From the NCBI GenBank assembly GCA_013214705.1, contig JABSRZ010000008.1:62001-126000 (forward strand): a stretch of DNA of 64,000 nt. Direction: 5' to 3'. The notes under the pieces were generated by a model. It made no database searches and was not told the origin of the DNA. It worked only from the letters and a program-made list of their open reading frames with translations. This document shows, in pieces, positions 37,817-47,351 of the stretch (the first letter of the stretch is position 1; each line of letters begins with the position of its first letter). The position numbers and the translations under genes are program-made. The DNA comes from Hyphomicrobiales bacterium (GTDB lineage Bacteria > Pseudomonadota > Alphaproteobacteria > Rhizobiales > OSC116).

Positions 37817-38890
37817 CTAACTTTGATTGGTTTCCATTCTTACAGCGTAACTGATTACTTGGCGCGGTGCAGGATCATTTTGCCATTTAGCAAAGTCAGA
37901 GTAGTTAAGAGGTTTGATGTGGCGGGCTTTTTCAGAGCCAAAAATAGCAATAACTGTGTCTGGATCGACAACACCTTCCTCCAATGGCCACATATAGCAG
38001 CTTCTAATCTTAACGGTATCCTGATTATACCCACCAACACCTCCAAAGGAAAAATTACCAAGCAAACTACGATGAATGTTGAAATTGCAATCTCCCAACA
38101 ACACAGTGTCATAAAAGTTGCAAAGCGTAAAATCAATGCCAAGAAAATTGCAATCCGAAAACATAAAGCCTTCAAAATAGCCATTTGCAATTTGATGTTT
38201 GCTGCCCTTGCTTTTCGGATGAACAGTATAATTTTCAAACATAATATTTGGTGCATTTTCATTTTCGTTTACGAAAAAGGCATGAAGAAGCTGAATGTTA
38301 TCCAAAATTTCAGCTATAAAATCGTTGTGTTCTGGATTGTCAAGGGTGTTGAGTTCATCCCATTCATTGGTAACTTGGCCATGAACATTCGTCATAGTGT
38401 TCATTTTGCTGAACGTCTCACCTATTTTTATCAACTGTGTGATCCCGAATTCAGCAAAAGATTCTGGCGAATGTTTTATCAAACCTACTATTCGGCTAAG
38501 TCCTCTCTGCCAAGAGATTGGAGTGGCTTCTGGCGACAGCGAGTCGAGCGCTTCATCAAGTTGTTTTTCGTATTCAGTTGTTTTATCAAAATCGTGGCTT
38601 ATTCGTGCGAGTTCGTATTGGTTTTCATTGGCTTTTGTTCTTCGGTTCAACAAGTAAATCCCAAACGCGCCCCCAATGGGGATTATTACTGCTACAATCA
38701 TAGACGGACCAGCTTCGGGGTTTTCAAACATACTGGAGAAAATGAACTTGAAAACATTTTCATTCGAAGTGAACAACGTAAAAAAGCCAACTGCATAAAT
38801 GGTCCAGCATATAAGCCAAAAAGGCACACTATATTTGTCGAGCCAAGGCTTGAAAGAATTCACCCAAATTTTAAATTGTTGAAATTTCAC
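37817..38890 (-). CDS. Antisense membrane protein with pentapeptide-like tail (moron 2)
   Basis: About 357 aa from GTG 38890 (GAGG nine bases upstream; TTG at 38905 is the alternative). It has two membrane helices near the N-terminus (VPFWLICWTIYAVGFFTLF; SMIVAVIIPIGGAFGIYLLN), a coiled or helical middle, then a C-terminal stretch (about 245–290) reading FSDCNFLGIDFTLCNF … LGDCNFNIHRSLLGNFSF with A/C-x-F periodicity like pentapeptide repeats. It opposes the early operon, ending 12 bp after a plus-strand ATG. Function unknown; exclusion protein is a reasonable hypothesis. Confidence 0.65.
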   Translation of the reverse strand: MKFQQFKIWVNSFKPWLDKYSVPFWLICWTIYAVGFFTLFTSNENVFKFIFSSMFENPEAGPSMIVAVIIPIGGAFGIYLLNRRTKANENQYELARISHDFDKTTEYEKQLDEALDSLSPEATPISWQRGLSRIVGLIKHSPESFAEFGITQLIKIGETFSKMNTMTNVHGQVTNEWDELNTLDNPEHNDFIAEILDNIQLLHAFFVNENENAPNIMFENYTVHPKSKGSKHQIANGYFEGFMFSDCNFLGIDFTLCNFYDTVLLGDCNFNIHRSLLGNFSFGGVGGYNQDTVKIRSCYMWPLEEGVVDPDTVIAIFGSEKARHIKPLNYSDFAKWQNDPAPRQVISYAVRMETNQS

Positions 38891-39077
38891 GATAAATTGC
38901 CTCAAATAAGTCGTTTTAAGTATTCGAATGATAATGGGCGATTCTTTACTGTTTCACAAGTGGAGGTTGCAGCATGAGCTTATTCAGTGGCAACAACCAT
39001 GGCCTTGGCACCGTCCCCCGGAATATTGAAAGTGCGGAATATGTTGTATTCTCTCCTATACCTATGTCACCAATGTT

Positions 39078-39251
39078 CTATCTATCGGCGCGCGCGATTT
39101 GCTGTTTAATTCGCCATAATTTTTCGGCTAGTCTCTTTTCTTCTTTGGTACGCCTAACTGCACCGCCATTTCTCTGGCCTTCGGCGCGCTCGATCTGCTG
39201 CATAATTTTTTGTATTTTTTCGGCTCCTATTTTGTCCTTTTCTGCTGACAT
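39078..39251 (-). CDS. Small basic helical protein, 57 aa (moron 3)
   Basis: Starts at the ATG at 39251 with GAGAGGG seven bases upstream and a TATAAC -10-like box farther up. It is nearly all helix and charged: MSAEKDKIGAEKIQKIMQQI, then ERAEGQRNGGAVRRTKEEKR and LAEKLWRIKQQIARADR. Two segments end in Q-Q-I-x-R-A (MQQIERAEG, KQQIARADR), an internal repeat. It probably binds nucleic acid or a protein partner; no family recognised. The antisense open frame at 38974–39381 is less protein-like. Confidence 0.55.
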   Translation of the reverse strand: MSAEKDKIGAEKIQKIMQQIERAEGQRNGGAVRRTKEEKRLAEKLWRIKQQIARADR

Positions 39252-39519
39252 AATTGCCCTCTCTATGACATCAAAATTAATTAAGTTATATTTGTATCTT
39301 CAATATTTCTACCGAAGAGTCAACCTGTCGTTTTGTGCAATCGGGCGAATAAAACTTGGAATAAGTGAGGTGATTGCATGACATGGCCATGATATAGCGC
39401 CTTAAATGGTGCGGAAAATATGAATATTTAGGCGAGTATTTGATGAATATTTGCGGGTTTTTAATGCGCTGTTTTTTCAGCATGGGATTTTATTGCCAAA
39501 AATTAGATGGAATTTAGAC

Positions 39520-40254
39520 ATGGTGGCATTGAGATATGAGAGTGAAATATGCTTGCAAGTTGGAGCTGGTGCGGCGACGGTTTACCAAAATATTTTATAT
39601 TGGTGTGAGCGGAATGAAGCCAATGAGGTGAATTATTTTGAGGGCAAATACTGGACTTACAACAGTCGGGTTGCTTTTACTAGATTGTTTAAATGCTTCT
39701 CGGAAAGACAGGTTAGAAGCTTCTTGGATAAGCTTGTGGAGGCAAATTTAGTATTGGTTGGTGAATTTAACAAATCGAAAAGTGATAGAACAAAATGGTA
39801 CGCTGTAAACCCCGCTCAGCCTCATGTGACAGAAATGTCCAATGGGGTGACCAAAATGTCCAATGGAAGTGACCAAAATGTCCAATGTCATACAGATATA
39901 AAACCAAATACTAAAATTAATAATAAAAAGGTGAATTCCACTTACCAAAATCAGGGTGCGGAATATTACAAGAAACAGCTTGCCGATAGACGGATCAAAG
40001 CCAAACACAACCCAAATGGATTGTTTGCAAGGCAAATTGCCGTGTACGACAAATATTGCCTTTTGACCAACATTACAGCCCGTGCCAAACGCCTTGGGCT
40101 GCTGAATGAATTTAAGTTCTGTTTCAACTCGGTTTCCTACGAATACGCAGCACACGACAGGCCAATTGACGTTGCCGCCATTGATAAAAAGGTCTGTGGC
40201 GTTATGGGGTTTGCCACCCGAATGGACGAGGTTGAGCAAGCTTTAACGCACTAG
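39520..40254 (+). CDS. Phage replication-type protein with winged-helix N-terminus
   Basis: About 244 aa. Residues 10–110 look like the helical/winged-helix front of phage replication proteins: ATVYQNILYWCERNEANE, FEGKYWTYNSRVAFTRLFKCF, SERQVRSFLDKLVEANLVLVG, then WYAVN. A Met/Ser/Asn-rich linker with a short repeat (TEMSNG, TKMSNG) follows, then a basic C-terminal domain. Organisation resembles O-type replication initiators, but a helicase-loader partner is not seen. ATG at 39520 used; an upstream TTG at 39451 is possible. Confidence 0.5.
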   Translation: MVALRYESEICLQVGAGAATVYQNILYWCERNEANEVNYFEGKYWTYNSRVAFTRLFKCFSERQVRSFLDKLVEANLVLVGEFNKSKSDRTKWYAVNPAQPHVTEMSNGVTKMSNGSDQNVQCHTDIKPNTKINNKKVNSTYQNQGAEYYKKQLADRRIKAKHNPNGLFARQIAVYDKYCLLTNITARAKRLGLLNEFKFCFNSVSYEYAAHDRPIDVAAIDKKVCGVMGFATRMDEVEQALTH

Positions 40255-40316
40255 GCTTGGCAATGGAATGAAGCGGAAAGCTTGAATATTATTTTTTAAG
40301 ATTGAGAATATTTTTT

Positions 40317-40925
40317 ATGGTTGAAATGGTTAGCGATGCTGGCGTTAAAGTCAAAGCGGAAAAGGAATTAATATCTATCCAAGATTTGTTGGTGTGGGCA
40401 GTGAGAGACCAATGCGTGATGAAATGGCTTGATGCCGAACATGACCGAATTGGCGGTTTGCGCAGCCAGCTTGGTGCCTTGATTTTGCAGTGTGAGCTGG
40501 GTGGCAAAGTCGACGGTGGTGGCAGTTCTCCCAACGAAAGAATGCCTGATGATGCTATGCGTGTTGGGTTTGCGATTGATGGCCTTGGCCGTGATGATAA
40601 GCGGTTGATTATCGAGCATGCTTGGCATGGTGATCAGCCCTTGCGACCCACTGGCAGGCTGGTTTATGTGAACTCTGAGGGCAGGCGAATTGGTGTTGCT
40701 GATGGCAAAGTTATCGATAGGGAATATCGAACCATCGGTGGTGTTCGGACGCGTGTGAGGCTGAAATATTGCCGGGTTGAGCCGGTGCTTAGCCAAGCTG
40801 AAATGTTCTATTACAAACCGATTTATAACCAGTGGGTGAAGGCGCTAGAAAAATGTATCGATCAACTTACTGATCTGACTCAGCATTTTATAGATGTCAA
40901 CAAGCGGCCGAAAATAGTGGCTTGA
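40317..40925 (+). CDS. Phage protein of unknown function before the packaging genes
   Basis: A 202-aa protein, not recognised. It has an N-terminal helical part (ISIQDLLVWAVRDQCVMKWL), a region with GLGRDDKRLIIEHAWHGDQP, and a C-terminal helix (FYYKPIYNQWVKALEKCIDQL). Its place as the last early gene, directly before HNH and terminase, is where late-gene antiterminators or activators usually lie, so a late regulator is a positional guess. ATG at 40317 follows a weak purine tract. Confidence 0.45.
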   Translation: MVEMVSDAGVKVKAEKELISIQDLLVWAVRDQCVMKWLDAEHDRIGGLRSQLGALILQCELGGKVDGGGSSPNERMPDDAMRVGFAIDGLGRDDKRLIIEHAWHGDQPLRPTGRLVYVNSEGRRIGVADGKVIDREYRTIGGVRTRVRLKYCRVEPVLSQAEMFYYKPIYNQWVKALEKCIDQLTDLTQHFIDVNKRPKIVA

Positions 40926-41065
40926 CTTTTGTCCCGTTTGCATTGACATTCGGGGCAGCAGAAAAACCGTCTGATGCAAGGCGAAACAAAAATAGATATG
41001 AGTGTTACTGATTTGGTAGCGCTCTTTTTTTGTGTCTGAAACTCTGACAAATTTGGTGATTGATT

Positions 41066-41518
41066 ATGCTGGCCTCACCAACGCGGTGCAAGAAACGCGG
41101 CTGCCCGTGGAAGGTTCGAGGTTGCGTGCATCATATTCATTGCCAAACGCCTGATGTTGACCTGTCTAAGCTAAGCAAGCAAACGCCGGCAAGGAAATTA
41201 TATGATGACCGGCGAGGTTCATCTACGGCGCGGGGTTATGACAGTCATTGGCAGAAATCGCGCATTGGGTTTTTAAGCAACAATCCGCTTTGCGTATTCT
41301 GCAAGCGTGTTGGCATTGTGACTGCGGCGGTATTGGTTGACCATATCAAGCCGCATAAAGACGATAAGAAACTGTTTTGGAAGCGCGATAATTGGCAGGC
41401 GTTATGCGCCCATCATCACAACGCAGACAAGGCCAGCATTGAATCCAAATGGCTCAAGGGCTTGCTGCCTGATGAAGCTTTGCAGGGTATTGGCGTGCAG
41501 TTGTCGATGCCGGACTGA
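41066..41518 (+). CDS. HNH endonuclease
   Basis: A 150-aa HNH nuclease. It has the N-terminal CPWKVRGCVHH segment, RGYDSHWQKSRIGFL near residue 54 and CVFC (one zinc-binding Cys pair), then VDHIKPHKDDKKLFWKRDNWQALCAHHHNAD: the HNH core with D-H, N and H-H-x-x-H. HNH proteins placed before the terminase genes assist cos-type cleavage and packaging in many HK97-like phages, so cos DNA packaging is likely. ATG at 41066 is used rather than TTG 41060. Confidence 0.88.
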   Translation: MLASPTRCKKRGCPWKVRGCVHHIHCQTPDVDLSKLSKQTPARKLYDDRRGSSTARGYDSHWQKSRIGFLSNNPLCVFCKRVGIVTAAVLVDHIKPHKDDKKLFWKRDNWQALCAHHHNADKASIESKWLKGLLPDEALQGIGVQLSMPD

Positions 41519-41673
41519 ATTGACGAAATTATAGCCGAAGGGGGGCGGGGGTAAAAGTCTAAAGGCCCATCGCCGCTAGACCGTCGGGGTAGTCAAGCAC
41601 ATGTGAAACTGAGAAATCAGAAATTAAAAACCCATTGATAATAGATAGATAAAGAGATTAGCGAGGTGAAAAA

Positions 41674-42195
41674 ATGAGTAGAAAACCAAATTTGACACCC
41701 GATAAATCTAATGTTTATTTTTTTAAACCGGGCTTAAAAGGTGATGTGGTTGAGCCACAGGATGAAGCCAAAATTGTCGAAACCAATATTGATTTGGTCA
41801 AAACCCTTATGCCTAGTTTTGATGAATTTGAAATTGATAAGATTGCCTACATGCAGGCCATTTGGGTTGAAGTGGCGGGCATCGTAAATAAGGCGGGTTT
41901 TCTATCTGAAATTACTGTTTTGGCGGTTCGGGAAATTATACCGATTTATTATTACTATCGAACTGGCAATGCAAAAATATTGACAGACGGCACAACCTAT
42001 ATCGCCTATGGGCGTAACGGCAAACAGGTTAAGGCTCATGCGTTGATTGGTGCAACTACGGCTTGGAAAAAAGAGATTAACAGCTTTATTGGTGATTTTG
42101 GATTAACGCCGGTTAGCAAAAAACGCTTAGAAGATGTTGCAGAGCAAGGCGACCTTTTCAGAGAATTTGAAGGTAATGGGCAATTTAAATCATAA
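41674..42195 (+). CDS. Terminase small subunit
   Basis: A 173-aa protein directly before the large terminase, with P27-like organisation: Leu-rich helices (DKIAYMQAIWVEVAGIVNKAG), the YRTGNAKIL turn and TTAWKKEINSFIGDFGLTPVSKKRL near the C-terminus, which is a common P27-family ending (FGLTPxSR). It binds DNA ends to start packaging. Its last 20 bases overlap the terminase large-subunit start. Confidence 0.75.
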   Translation: MSRKPNLTPDKSNVYFFKPGLKGDVVEPQDEAKIVETNIDLVKTLMPSFDEFEIDKIAYMQAIWVEVAGIVNKAGFLSEITVLAVREIIPIYYYYRTGNAKILTDGTTYIAYGRNGKQVKAHALIGATTAWKKEINSFIGDFGLTPVSKKRLEDVAEQGDLFREFEGNGQFKS

Positions 42196-43918
42196 AGTTT
42201 TTGAAGTTACCGACTATGCCGGTGATGTTTTTGATTATGCGGTCGGGGTTGTAAATCATAAAGCGGGTGAACAATATGGCAAGTTTGAAAGGCTTGCCTG
42301 TCAAAGATTTTTAGATGATTTGGAGCGGCAAAAGCTTGCTGTATGTGCATTCTATTTTGATGTGGATCGGTTTAACGATGCCGCCAATTTTATTGAGAAA
42401 TTGCCGCATGTGAAAGCCTTTAAAGGTTCGAAAAAAATTAAGCTGCACATAACGCAGTTATTTATTTTGGCCAATATTTTTGGTTTCAGATTAAAAGAAG
42501 ATTCTTCAATAAGGCGGTTTTCAACCGTATACATTGAGGTTGGCCGTAAAAATGGCAAATCGACCTTTGCGGCTTGTATTGCTTTGTATTGCATGGTTTG
42601 TGAAAGTGAGTTGGCCCCCGAAATTATCACGGCGGCGACTACAAAAGACCAAGCTAAAATTGTTCTTAATCTGATGAAAAAGATGATTGAGAAAACGCCA
42701 TCTTTAAGGCGCGAATTTGGTTTTAAGGTGCAGGCCTATGACATACTTTGCAAATATATGGACGGTGAGGCCAAGGCAATTAGTGCCGATGGCGGCACGA
42801 ATGATGGCTGGAATCCACATTGTGCGATTGTTGATGAATTGCATGCCCATAAAAACAGGGATGTGCTTGACGTTATTGAAAGTGCAGATGGTGCAAGGAC
42901 TAACCCGCTGCTAATGATGATTACCACTGCCGGTAAAAACTTGATCGGCGTTTGTTTTGATGAGCGCGATATTTTAATTAAGATTTTAACCGGTGTGCAT
43001 GATGATTATGACCATTATTTTGGTATCATTTATACAGTTGATAAGGATGACGACACATTATTAGAAAAAAACTGGAGAAAAGCCAACCCATTATTGGGCG
43101 TTTCAGTAAACGTAAAATCTATGAGAAAAGCGGCGCGTGCTGCAAAAGCATCGGGTGCAAAAAAAGCAAACTTTGACACCAAGCGGATGAATGTTTGGCG
43201 GCATAGTGCTGATGTTTGGCTAGATATGATGGCATATAACAAATGCGCCGTGCCGAATTTAATGGATAATTTAAACCAGCATACTGAAAGTGGCGGTTTA
43301 GTTGAGATTGGTGTTGATCTAAGCGAATTTAACGACATCACGTCGATTGTGATTGCTTGGATAGATTCGATAGATCAGCTTTGTTGGATTGCTTATCATT
43401 TCTTGCCTGAAATGACAATTAATGACACGGAGCATAAAAACTACCACCATTATCAGAAATGGTATGAAGCCGGACAGCTAAACATGATGCCCGGCGGGCG
43501 CATAGATTTGCGCGAGGTTAAAAAATTTATTGTTGGTCTAAATCTGGGCGTAAATATTCTTGAAGTTGTTTTTGATAGCGCGACTGGTGCAAGTGCAACG
43601 GCTGCTGAATTAGAAGAAGATGAGAATATAACCGCAATTATGATGAATAAAAATGCGGCAAATATTTCGCCTGCTGCATTGGACTTTGAGGCTCGGATTG
43701 GCGAAGGGTCATTTTTACATGATGGCGACCCAGTTTTACGGTGGATGGCAAGTAATGTTTTTGTTGACCGGCGCATTGGCGGCTCAATTCTGCCGAAAAA
43801 AGAAACAGCAAATAGTCAAAATAAAATAGATGGCATCGATGCGGGTTTGCATGCATCGGCGCGGTTGAGAGTGATTAAACCCGAAGCACCACGCGAAACA
43901 ATTGGTGAAATTATTTAG
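42176..43918 (+). CDS. terL: Terminase large subunit
   Basis: A 580-aa packaging ATPase/nuclease of the HK97 group. The Walker A is EVGRKNGKSTFAACIAL, Walker B with catalytic Glu is CAIVDELHAHK, and the coupling motif is MMITTAGKN. The nuclease domain begins VEIGVDLSEFNDIT and continues with VVFDSATGASATAAEL. The ATG at 42176 follows GAAGG; a start at 42134 would overlap the small subunit more. Confidence 0.95.
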   Translation: MGNLNHKVFEVTDYAGDVFDYAVGVVNHKAGEQYGKFERLACQRFLDDLERQKLAVCAFYFDVDRFNDAANFIEKLPHVKAFKGSKKIKLHITQLFILANIFGFRLKEDSSIRRFSTVYIEVGRKNGKSTFAACIALYCMVCESELAPEIITAATTKDQAKIVLNLMKKMIEKTPSLRREFGFKVQAYDILCKYMDGEAKAISADGGTNDGWNPHCAIVDELHAHKNRDVLDVIESADGARTNPLLMMITTAGKNLIGVCFDERDILIKILTGVHDDYDHYFGIIYTVDKDDDTLLEKNWRKANPLLGVSVNVKSMRKAARAAKASGAKKANFDTKRMNVWRHSADVWLDMMAYNKCAVPNLMDNLNQHTESGGLVEIGVDLSEFNDITSIVIAWIDSIDQLCWIAYHFLPEMTINDTEHKNYHHYQKWYEAGQLNMMPGGRIDLREVKKFIVGLNLGVNILEVVFDSATGASATAAELEEDENITAIMMNKNAANISPAALDFEARIGEGSFLHDGDPVLRWMASNVFVDRRIGGSILPKKETANSQNKIDGIDAGLHASARLRVIKPEAPRETIGEII

Positions 43919-43926
43919 GAGTTAAC

Positions 43927-45210
43927 ATGCTTTGGTTTGGTAATAAAAACAAAAATAAAGCTGATCCGGTTCGGAATAGTATTTCTGGTGGTTTTGCCTC
44001 GATGCACAGCGAAAGTTTAAATGACTTTTTGAACATGGCAGATGGTGAAAGTGTTGCACCAAGCAAGGCAATGCAACATGCCGCAGTTTTTGGTTGTGTG
44101 CAGGCTATTTCTAGAACCATAGGCGCTTTGCCAATTGAGATTATTGACAGAAAAACCAAGCACGTTATTGCTGACCATAAATATGATTATATGCTCAATG
44201 TTGAGCCAAATGATTTCTTTTCTGCGCGTGACATGTGGGAGCAGATTTTAATTGATATGCTTTTACGAGGCAATGGTTATGCCGTGCTTAATACAAATGA
44301 CAATGGCGATTTATTGTCTTTATTCAGAGTTTCGCCGGACCGCATGACCGTGCGAATTTCTGATAATGAAAAAGATGGTTTGCTTTATGAGGTGAAGCAA
44401 AAAGACGGTAAAAACGTCAGATACCAACAGGAAAATATTCTGCATTTTAAGTGTTTTGGCTCTGATAATTTTATCGGTCAAACGCCGTTGAAATATGCGG
44501 CGGGAACTATTGGTTCGGCTTTGCGCGAGAATGAATTTGTAAGTAAATATTATAAAACAGGTGGATTTGTTCGGAATGTATTGAAGCTTGGTAAAGGTGT
44601 TTCGGATGAGGCCAAAGCGGCTTTTAAGACCTTGTTTAAAAATCGTCACAAAGGTGGTGGCGAAAATGAACTGATGATTTTGGATAAAGATGATGACTAT
44701 GAGCAATTATCCATGAGCCTTACGGATGCCCAGACTTTAGAAGCCCGCAAATATAGCGTTACAGAAATTTGCCGCTTTTATGATGTGCCGCCAATGATAA
44801 TTGGGGAAATGCAAAACCAAGCCACATTTAAGTTTGTGAGCGATATTTTCATCTACTTTTTTAGAAAAACATTAAAGCCATATGTCGAAAAAATGGAAGC
44901 GGAAATGACCCGCAAGATTTTTGGCAAAAATAGACTGTTTAACGTGAGGTTCAATTTAAGCGAATTGACACGGGGCGACCCAAAATCACGTGCCGAATTT
45001 TTAAAAGCTGCATTGGGTGGCAACGGAATACCCGGTTATATGAAAATTGATGAAGCCCGAAAAATGGAAAACTTGCCGCCGCTTGGTGATGAACAGGGCG
45101 ATAAGGTCTATTACCCACCGGATAATTTAAGCCTGTCACCAGATGGTGATGACGAAACCAAACCTGATGATGAAAGTGATGATGATGACGAAAATAAAGA
45201 TGATGAATAA
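43927..45210 (+). CDS. Portal protein, HK97 family
   Basis: A 427-aa portal forming the DNA channel of the capsid. Typical segments: AVFGCVQAISRTIGALP, DMWEQILIDMLLRGNGYAVL, ILHFKCFGSDNFIGQTPL, and RFYDVPPMIIGEMQN. It ends in a very acidic tail (DDETKPDDESDDDDENKDDE) encoded partly over the protease start. AGGAG precedes the ATG. Confidence 0.93.
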   Translation: MLWFGNKNKNKADPVRNSISGGFASMHSESLNDFLNMADGESVAPSKAMQHAAVFGCVQAISRTIGALPIEIIDRKTKHVIADHKYDYMLNVEPNDFFSARDMWEQILIDMLLRGNGYAVLNTNDNGDLLSLFRVSPDRMTVRISDNEKDGLLYEVKQKDGKNVRYQQENILHFKCFGSDNFIGQTPLKYAAGTIGSALRENEFVSKYYKTGGFVRNVLKLGKGVSDEAKAAFKTLFKNRHKGGGENELMILDKDDDYEQLSMSLTDAQTLEARKYSVTEICRFYDVPPMIIGEMQNQATFKFVSDIFIYFFRKTLKPYVEKMEAEMTRKIFGKNRLFNVRFNLSELTRGDPKSRAEFLKAALGGNGIPGYMKIDEARKMENLPPLGDEQGDKVYYPPDNLSLSPDGDDETKPDDESDDDDENKDDE

Positions 45211-45955
45211 AGAGCAAGTTGCCAAAAATATCGCATTCAAAAACACCGCCGAATATTTTAATGACATAATTGCAGCGGGTGGCGATAAGCCAAAGTTGCG
45301 GGTGTTAAATTCGGATGATGAAGCGCATATTTATTTATATGACACAATATCGAGTTGGTGGGGCATTACTGCCAAAGATATTATTGATGCGCTAGCCGAT
45401 GCCAATGGCAAAGATGTTGTATTGCACATAAATTGTTATGGTGGTGAGGTGTTTGAAGCCCGCGCCATGTACAGCGCTATTAAAGATTATTCTGGCACGG
45501 TGCGTGCCCAAATTGATGGCGTTTGTGCCAGTGCTGCAACATATGTTGCCATTGCATGTGAAAATATCTCAATGATTGATGGCGGTATTTTTATGATACA
45601 CAACGCATCGGGAATTTGTTGGGGTGACCATAACGATATGATTAAGCAATCGGAAATTTTGCTAAAAATCAGTGAAGGTATTGCTGATGATTATGTTGCC
45701 CAAACCGGAAAATCTAAAGATGACATTTTGCAATTGATGGATGATGAAACCTATATGACCGCAGATGAAGCGCTCGAAGATGGTTTTATTGACGAAATTA
45801 AAGATTTAAAGGCATCTGAATCAGATGATGATGAAAATGAAACATCTAATGATGGCGAAATTGCTGATGAACCCGAAAATTCGGATGAAAACTTACACCA
45901 ATTGCAGGCCAAAGCCCGCATGACGGTTTTTGATTTAAGCGCGCATAACGCTTAA
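45203..45955 (+). CDS. ClpP-like prohead protease
   Basis: About 250 aa, ClpP/SppA-type serine protease that matures the prohead. Recognisable parts are HINCYGGEVFEARAMYSAI, the nucleophile Ser in DGVCASAATYVA and the His in GGIFMIHNASG. The C-terminal acidic tail (ESDDDENETSND) may act as scaffold. Start overlaps the portal's last codons; ATG at 45200 or 45203. Confidence 0.9.
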   Translation: MNKEQVAKNIAFKNTAEYFNDIIAAGGDKPKLRVLNSDDEAHIYLYDTISSWWGITAKDIIDALADANGKDVVLHINCYGGEVFEARAMYSAIKDYSGTVRAQIDGVCASAATYVAIACENISMIDGGIFMIHNASGICWGDHNDMIKQSEILLKISEGIADDYVAQTGKSKDDILQLMDDETYMTADEALEDGFIDEIKDLKASESDDDENETSNDGEIADEPENSDENLHQLQAKARMTVFDLSAHNA

Positions 45956-46008
45956 TAAAACGCGGTTTTGCCGCACTTAACTGGGCGTTATGCTCGAACT
46001 CAAATATA

Positions 46009-46035
46009 CCGTGCCATTTTGGTGCGGTTTTTTTA
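46009..46035 (+). terminator. Hairpin before the capsid gene
   Basis: CCGTGCC/GGTGCGG stem (two G·T pairs), 5-nt loop, T7. It separates protease from capsid and ends 17 bp before the capsid ATG, so it may trim or attenuate transcripts. Confidence 0.6.
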
Positions 46036-46051
46036 TGGATAGGTTTTAAAG

Positions 46052-47281
46052 ATGCCAACTCAACTACAAGACTCTCGCAACGAGTTATCAACTTCAATGC
46101 ACGCGCTTGCAAACGCTGCTACATACACCAACGAAGATCATGCCAAGTTTCAAGATATGGCAAATGAACTAGATTTGATTGACAATCAAATCTCGGCGCA
46201 ACAAACGTCTGCAAATGCTGAAAAATCACAAAACACAATTATTGCTAATCATGGTGAATTGCATGGTTTGTCTGCTGATGAAGTGGCTGCTAATGTCACT
46301 AACCATGAGCGCGTGTTTAAAGCGTGGATGGTGGATGGTTTTGAAAATATGTCATCTGATGACCGCACCATTATGAATAATCTTAAACGTGTCCAAAATG
46401 CACAAACATCTGGTGATGATGCCAAGGGCGGGTATTCGGTTGCGCCAATTTTTGACAAAATGCTCATCCAAAAAGTGACAGAATTGTGCCCAATGCTGCA
46501 AGTAGCTGATATTATGACCACTGCTAATGGTGCAGAAATTAGCATGACCACTGCTGATGATAGCAATAATGAAGGCGAAATTGTCGGTGAAAATACACAA
46601 GTTGGTGCAGCTTTAGACTTTGCCACAGGCCAAGTTAAAATCAGCTCTGTGATTTTCTCTAGTCGGCCCGTGGAAGTCTCTAACGTATTGCTACAAGATT
46701 CATCAATCAACTTGTTTGATTATGTAACTGGACTACTGGCGGCGAGAATTGCCAAAACACAGGGTAAATTATACACCACAGGCGTAGGCGCTGGCGGCCT
46801 ACCAAAAGGCATTGTGCCATCTGCAACACTTGGTAAAGAAACTGCTGCGGGCGTGGTCGATACGATGGACTTTGATTTGTTCACTGATCTTGAACACAGC
46901 CTTGTGCGGGCATTACGTACAGGTGCAAGCTACATGTTTAACGATGCTACATTACGTGTGTTACGTGGCATTAAAGATGGTGACTTGCGCCCAATTTGGC
47001 AACCTAGCCTGCCTGATGGCACGCCTGCTAAAATCGGCACATATGGTTATGAAATTAATGATGAAATGGATGATATTGCGGCGACAAATACGCCAGTAAT
47101 ATTTGGTAATTTCAAAAATTACAAAATCCGTATTGTTGAAGGTGCGGAAATGTTGCGCTTTACGGACAGTAAATATGCTGAAAAGTATATGACTGCTTTC
47201 TTAGCATTCCAACGTGGTTTTGGTGCATTGGTTGATTTTGAAGGTCAATCAATCAAGCGTTTAAAAATGGCTGATGTATAA
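46052..47281 (+). CDS. Major capsid protein, HK97 family
   Basis: A 409-aa capsid subunit. The N-terminal 100 residues are a helical delta/scaffold-like domain (DMANELDLIDNQISAQQ). The HK97 fold follows: GGYSVAPIFDKMLIQKVTELCPML, FSSRPVEVSNVLLQDSSINLFDYVTGLLAARIAKTQG and GVGAGGLPKGIV, ending with the F-x-x-RGFGALVDFEGQSIKRLK segment. Cleavage by the neighbouring protease near residue 100–120 is expected. The gene is flanked by terminators, which fits its high expression. Confidence 0.94.
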   Translation: MPTQLQDSRNELSTSMHALANAATYTNEDHAKFQDMANELDLIDNQISAQQTSANAEKSQNTIIANHGELHGLSADEVAANVTNHERVFKAWMVDGFENMSSDDRTIMNNLKRVQNAQTSGDDAKGGYSVAPIFDKMLIQKVTELCPMLQVADIMTTANGAEISMTTADDSNNEGEIVGENTQVGAALDFATGQVKISSVIFSSRPVEVSNVLLQDSSINLFDYVTGLLAARIAKTQGKLYTTGVGAGGLPKGIVPSATLGKETAAGVVDTMDFDLFTDLEHSLVRALRTGASYMFNDATLRVLRGIKDGDLRPIWQPSLPDGTPAKIGTYGYEINDEMDDIAATNTPVIFGNFKNYKIRIVEGAEMLRFTDSKYAEKYMTAFLAFQRGFGALVDFEGQSIKRLKMADV

Positions 47282-47307
47282 TCATTGGTATATTTGAATG
47301 AAGGTTT

Positions 47308-47339
47308 AGAGCGGGGTTTTTAACCTCGCTCTTTTTTTT
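47308..47339 (+). terminator. Terminator after the capsid gene
   Basis: AGAGCG-GGGTT … AACC-T-CGCTCT stem followed by T8, 27 bp after the capsid stop. It is one of the strongest terminators in the late region. Confidence 0.88.
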
Positions 47340-47351
47340 GAAAGTGAAATA

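Noticed and set aside
37805..38977. Long plus-strand open frame (390 codons) antisense to the second membrane moron
   Set aside because: It starts and ends with credible ATGA junctions, but its interior mirrors the minus-strand gene, which has membrane and pentapeptide-like structure. It is probably an accidental open shadow with real operon edges.
38974..39381. Plus-strand open frame of 135 codons with GGAGG before its ATG
   Set aside because: After about 30 residues it becomes Cys/Ser/Ile-rich and mirrors the minus-strand 57-aa gene. The beginning may be a truncated remnant; it is not listed as a gene.
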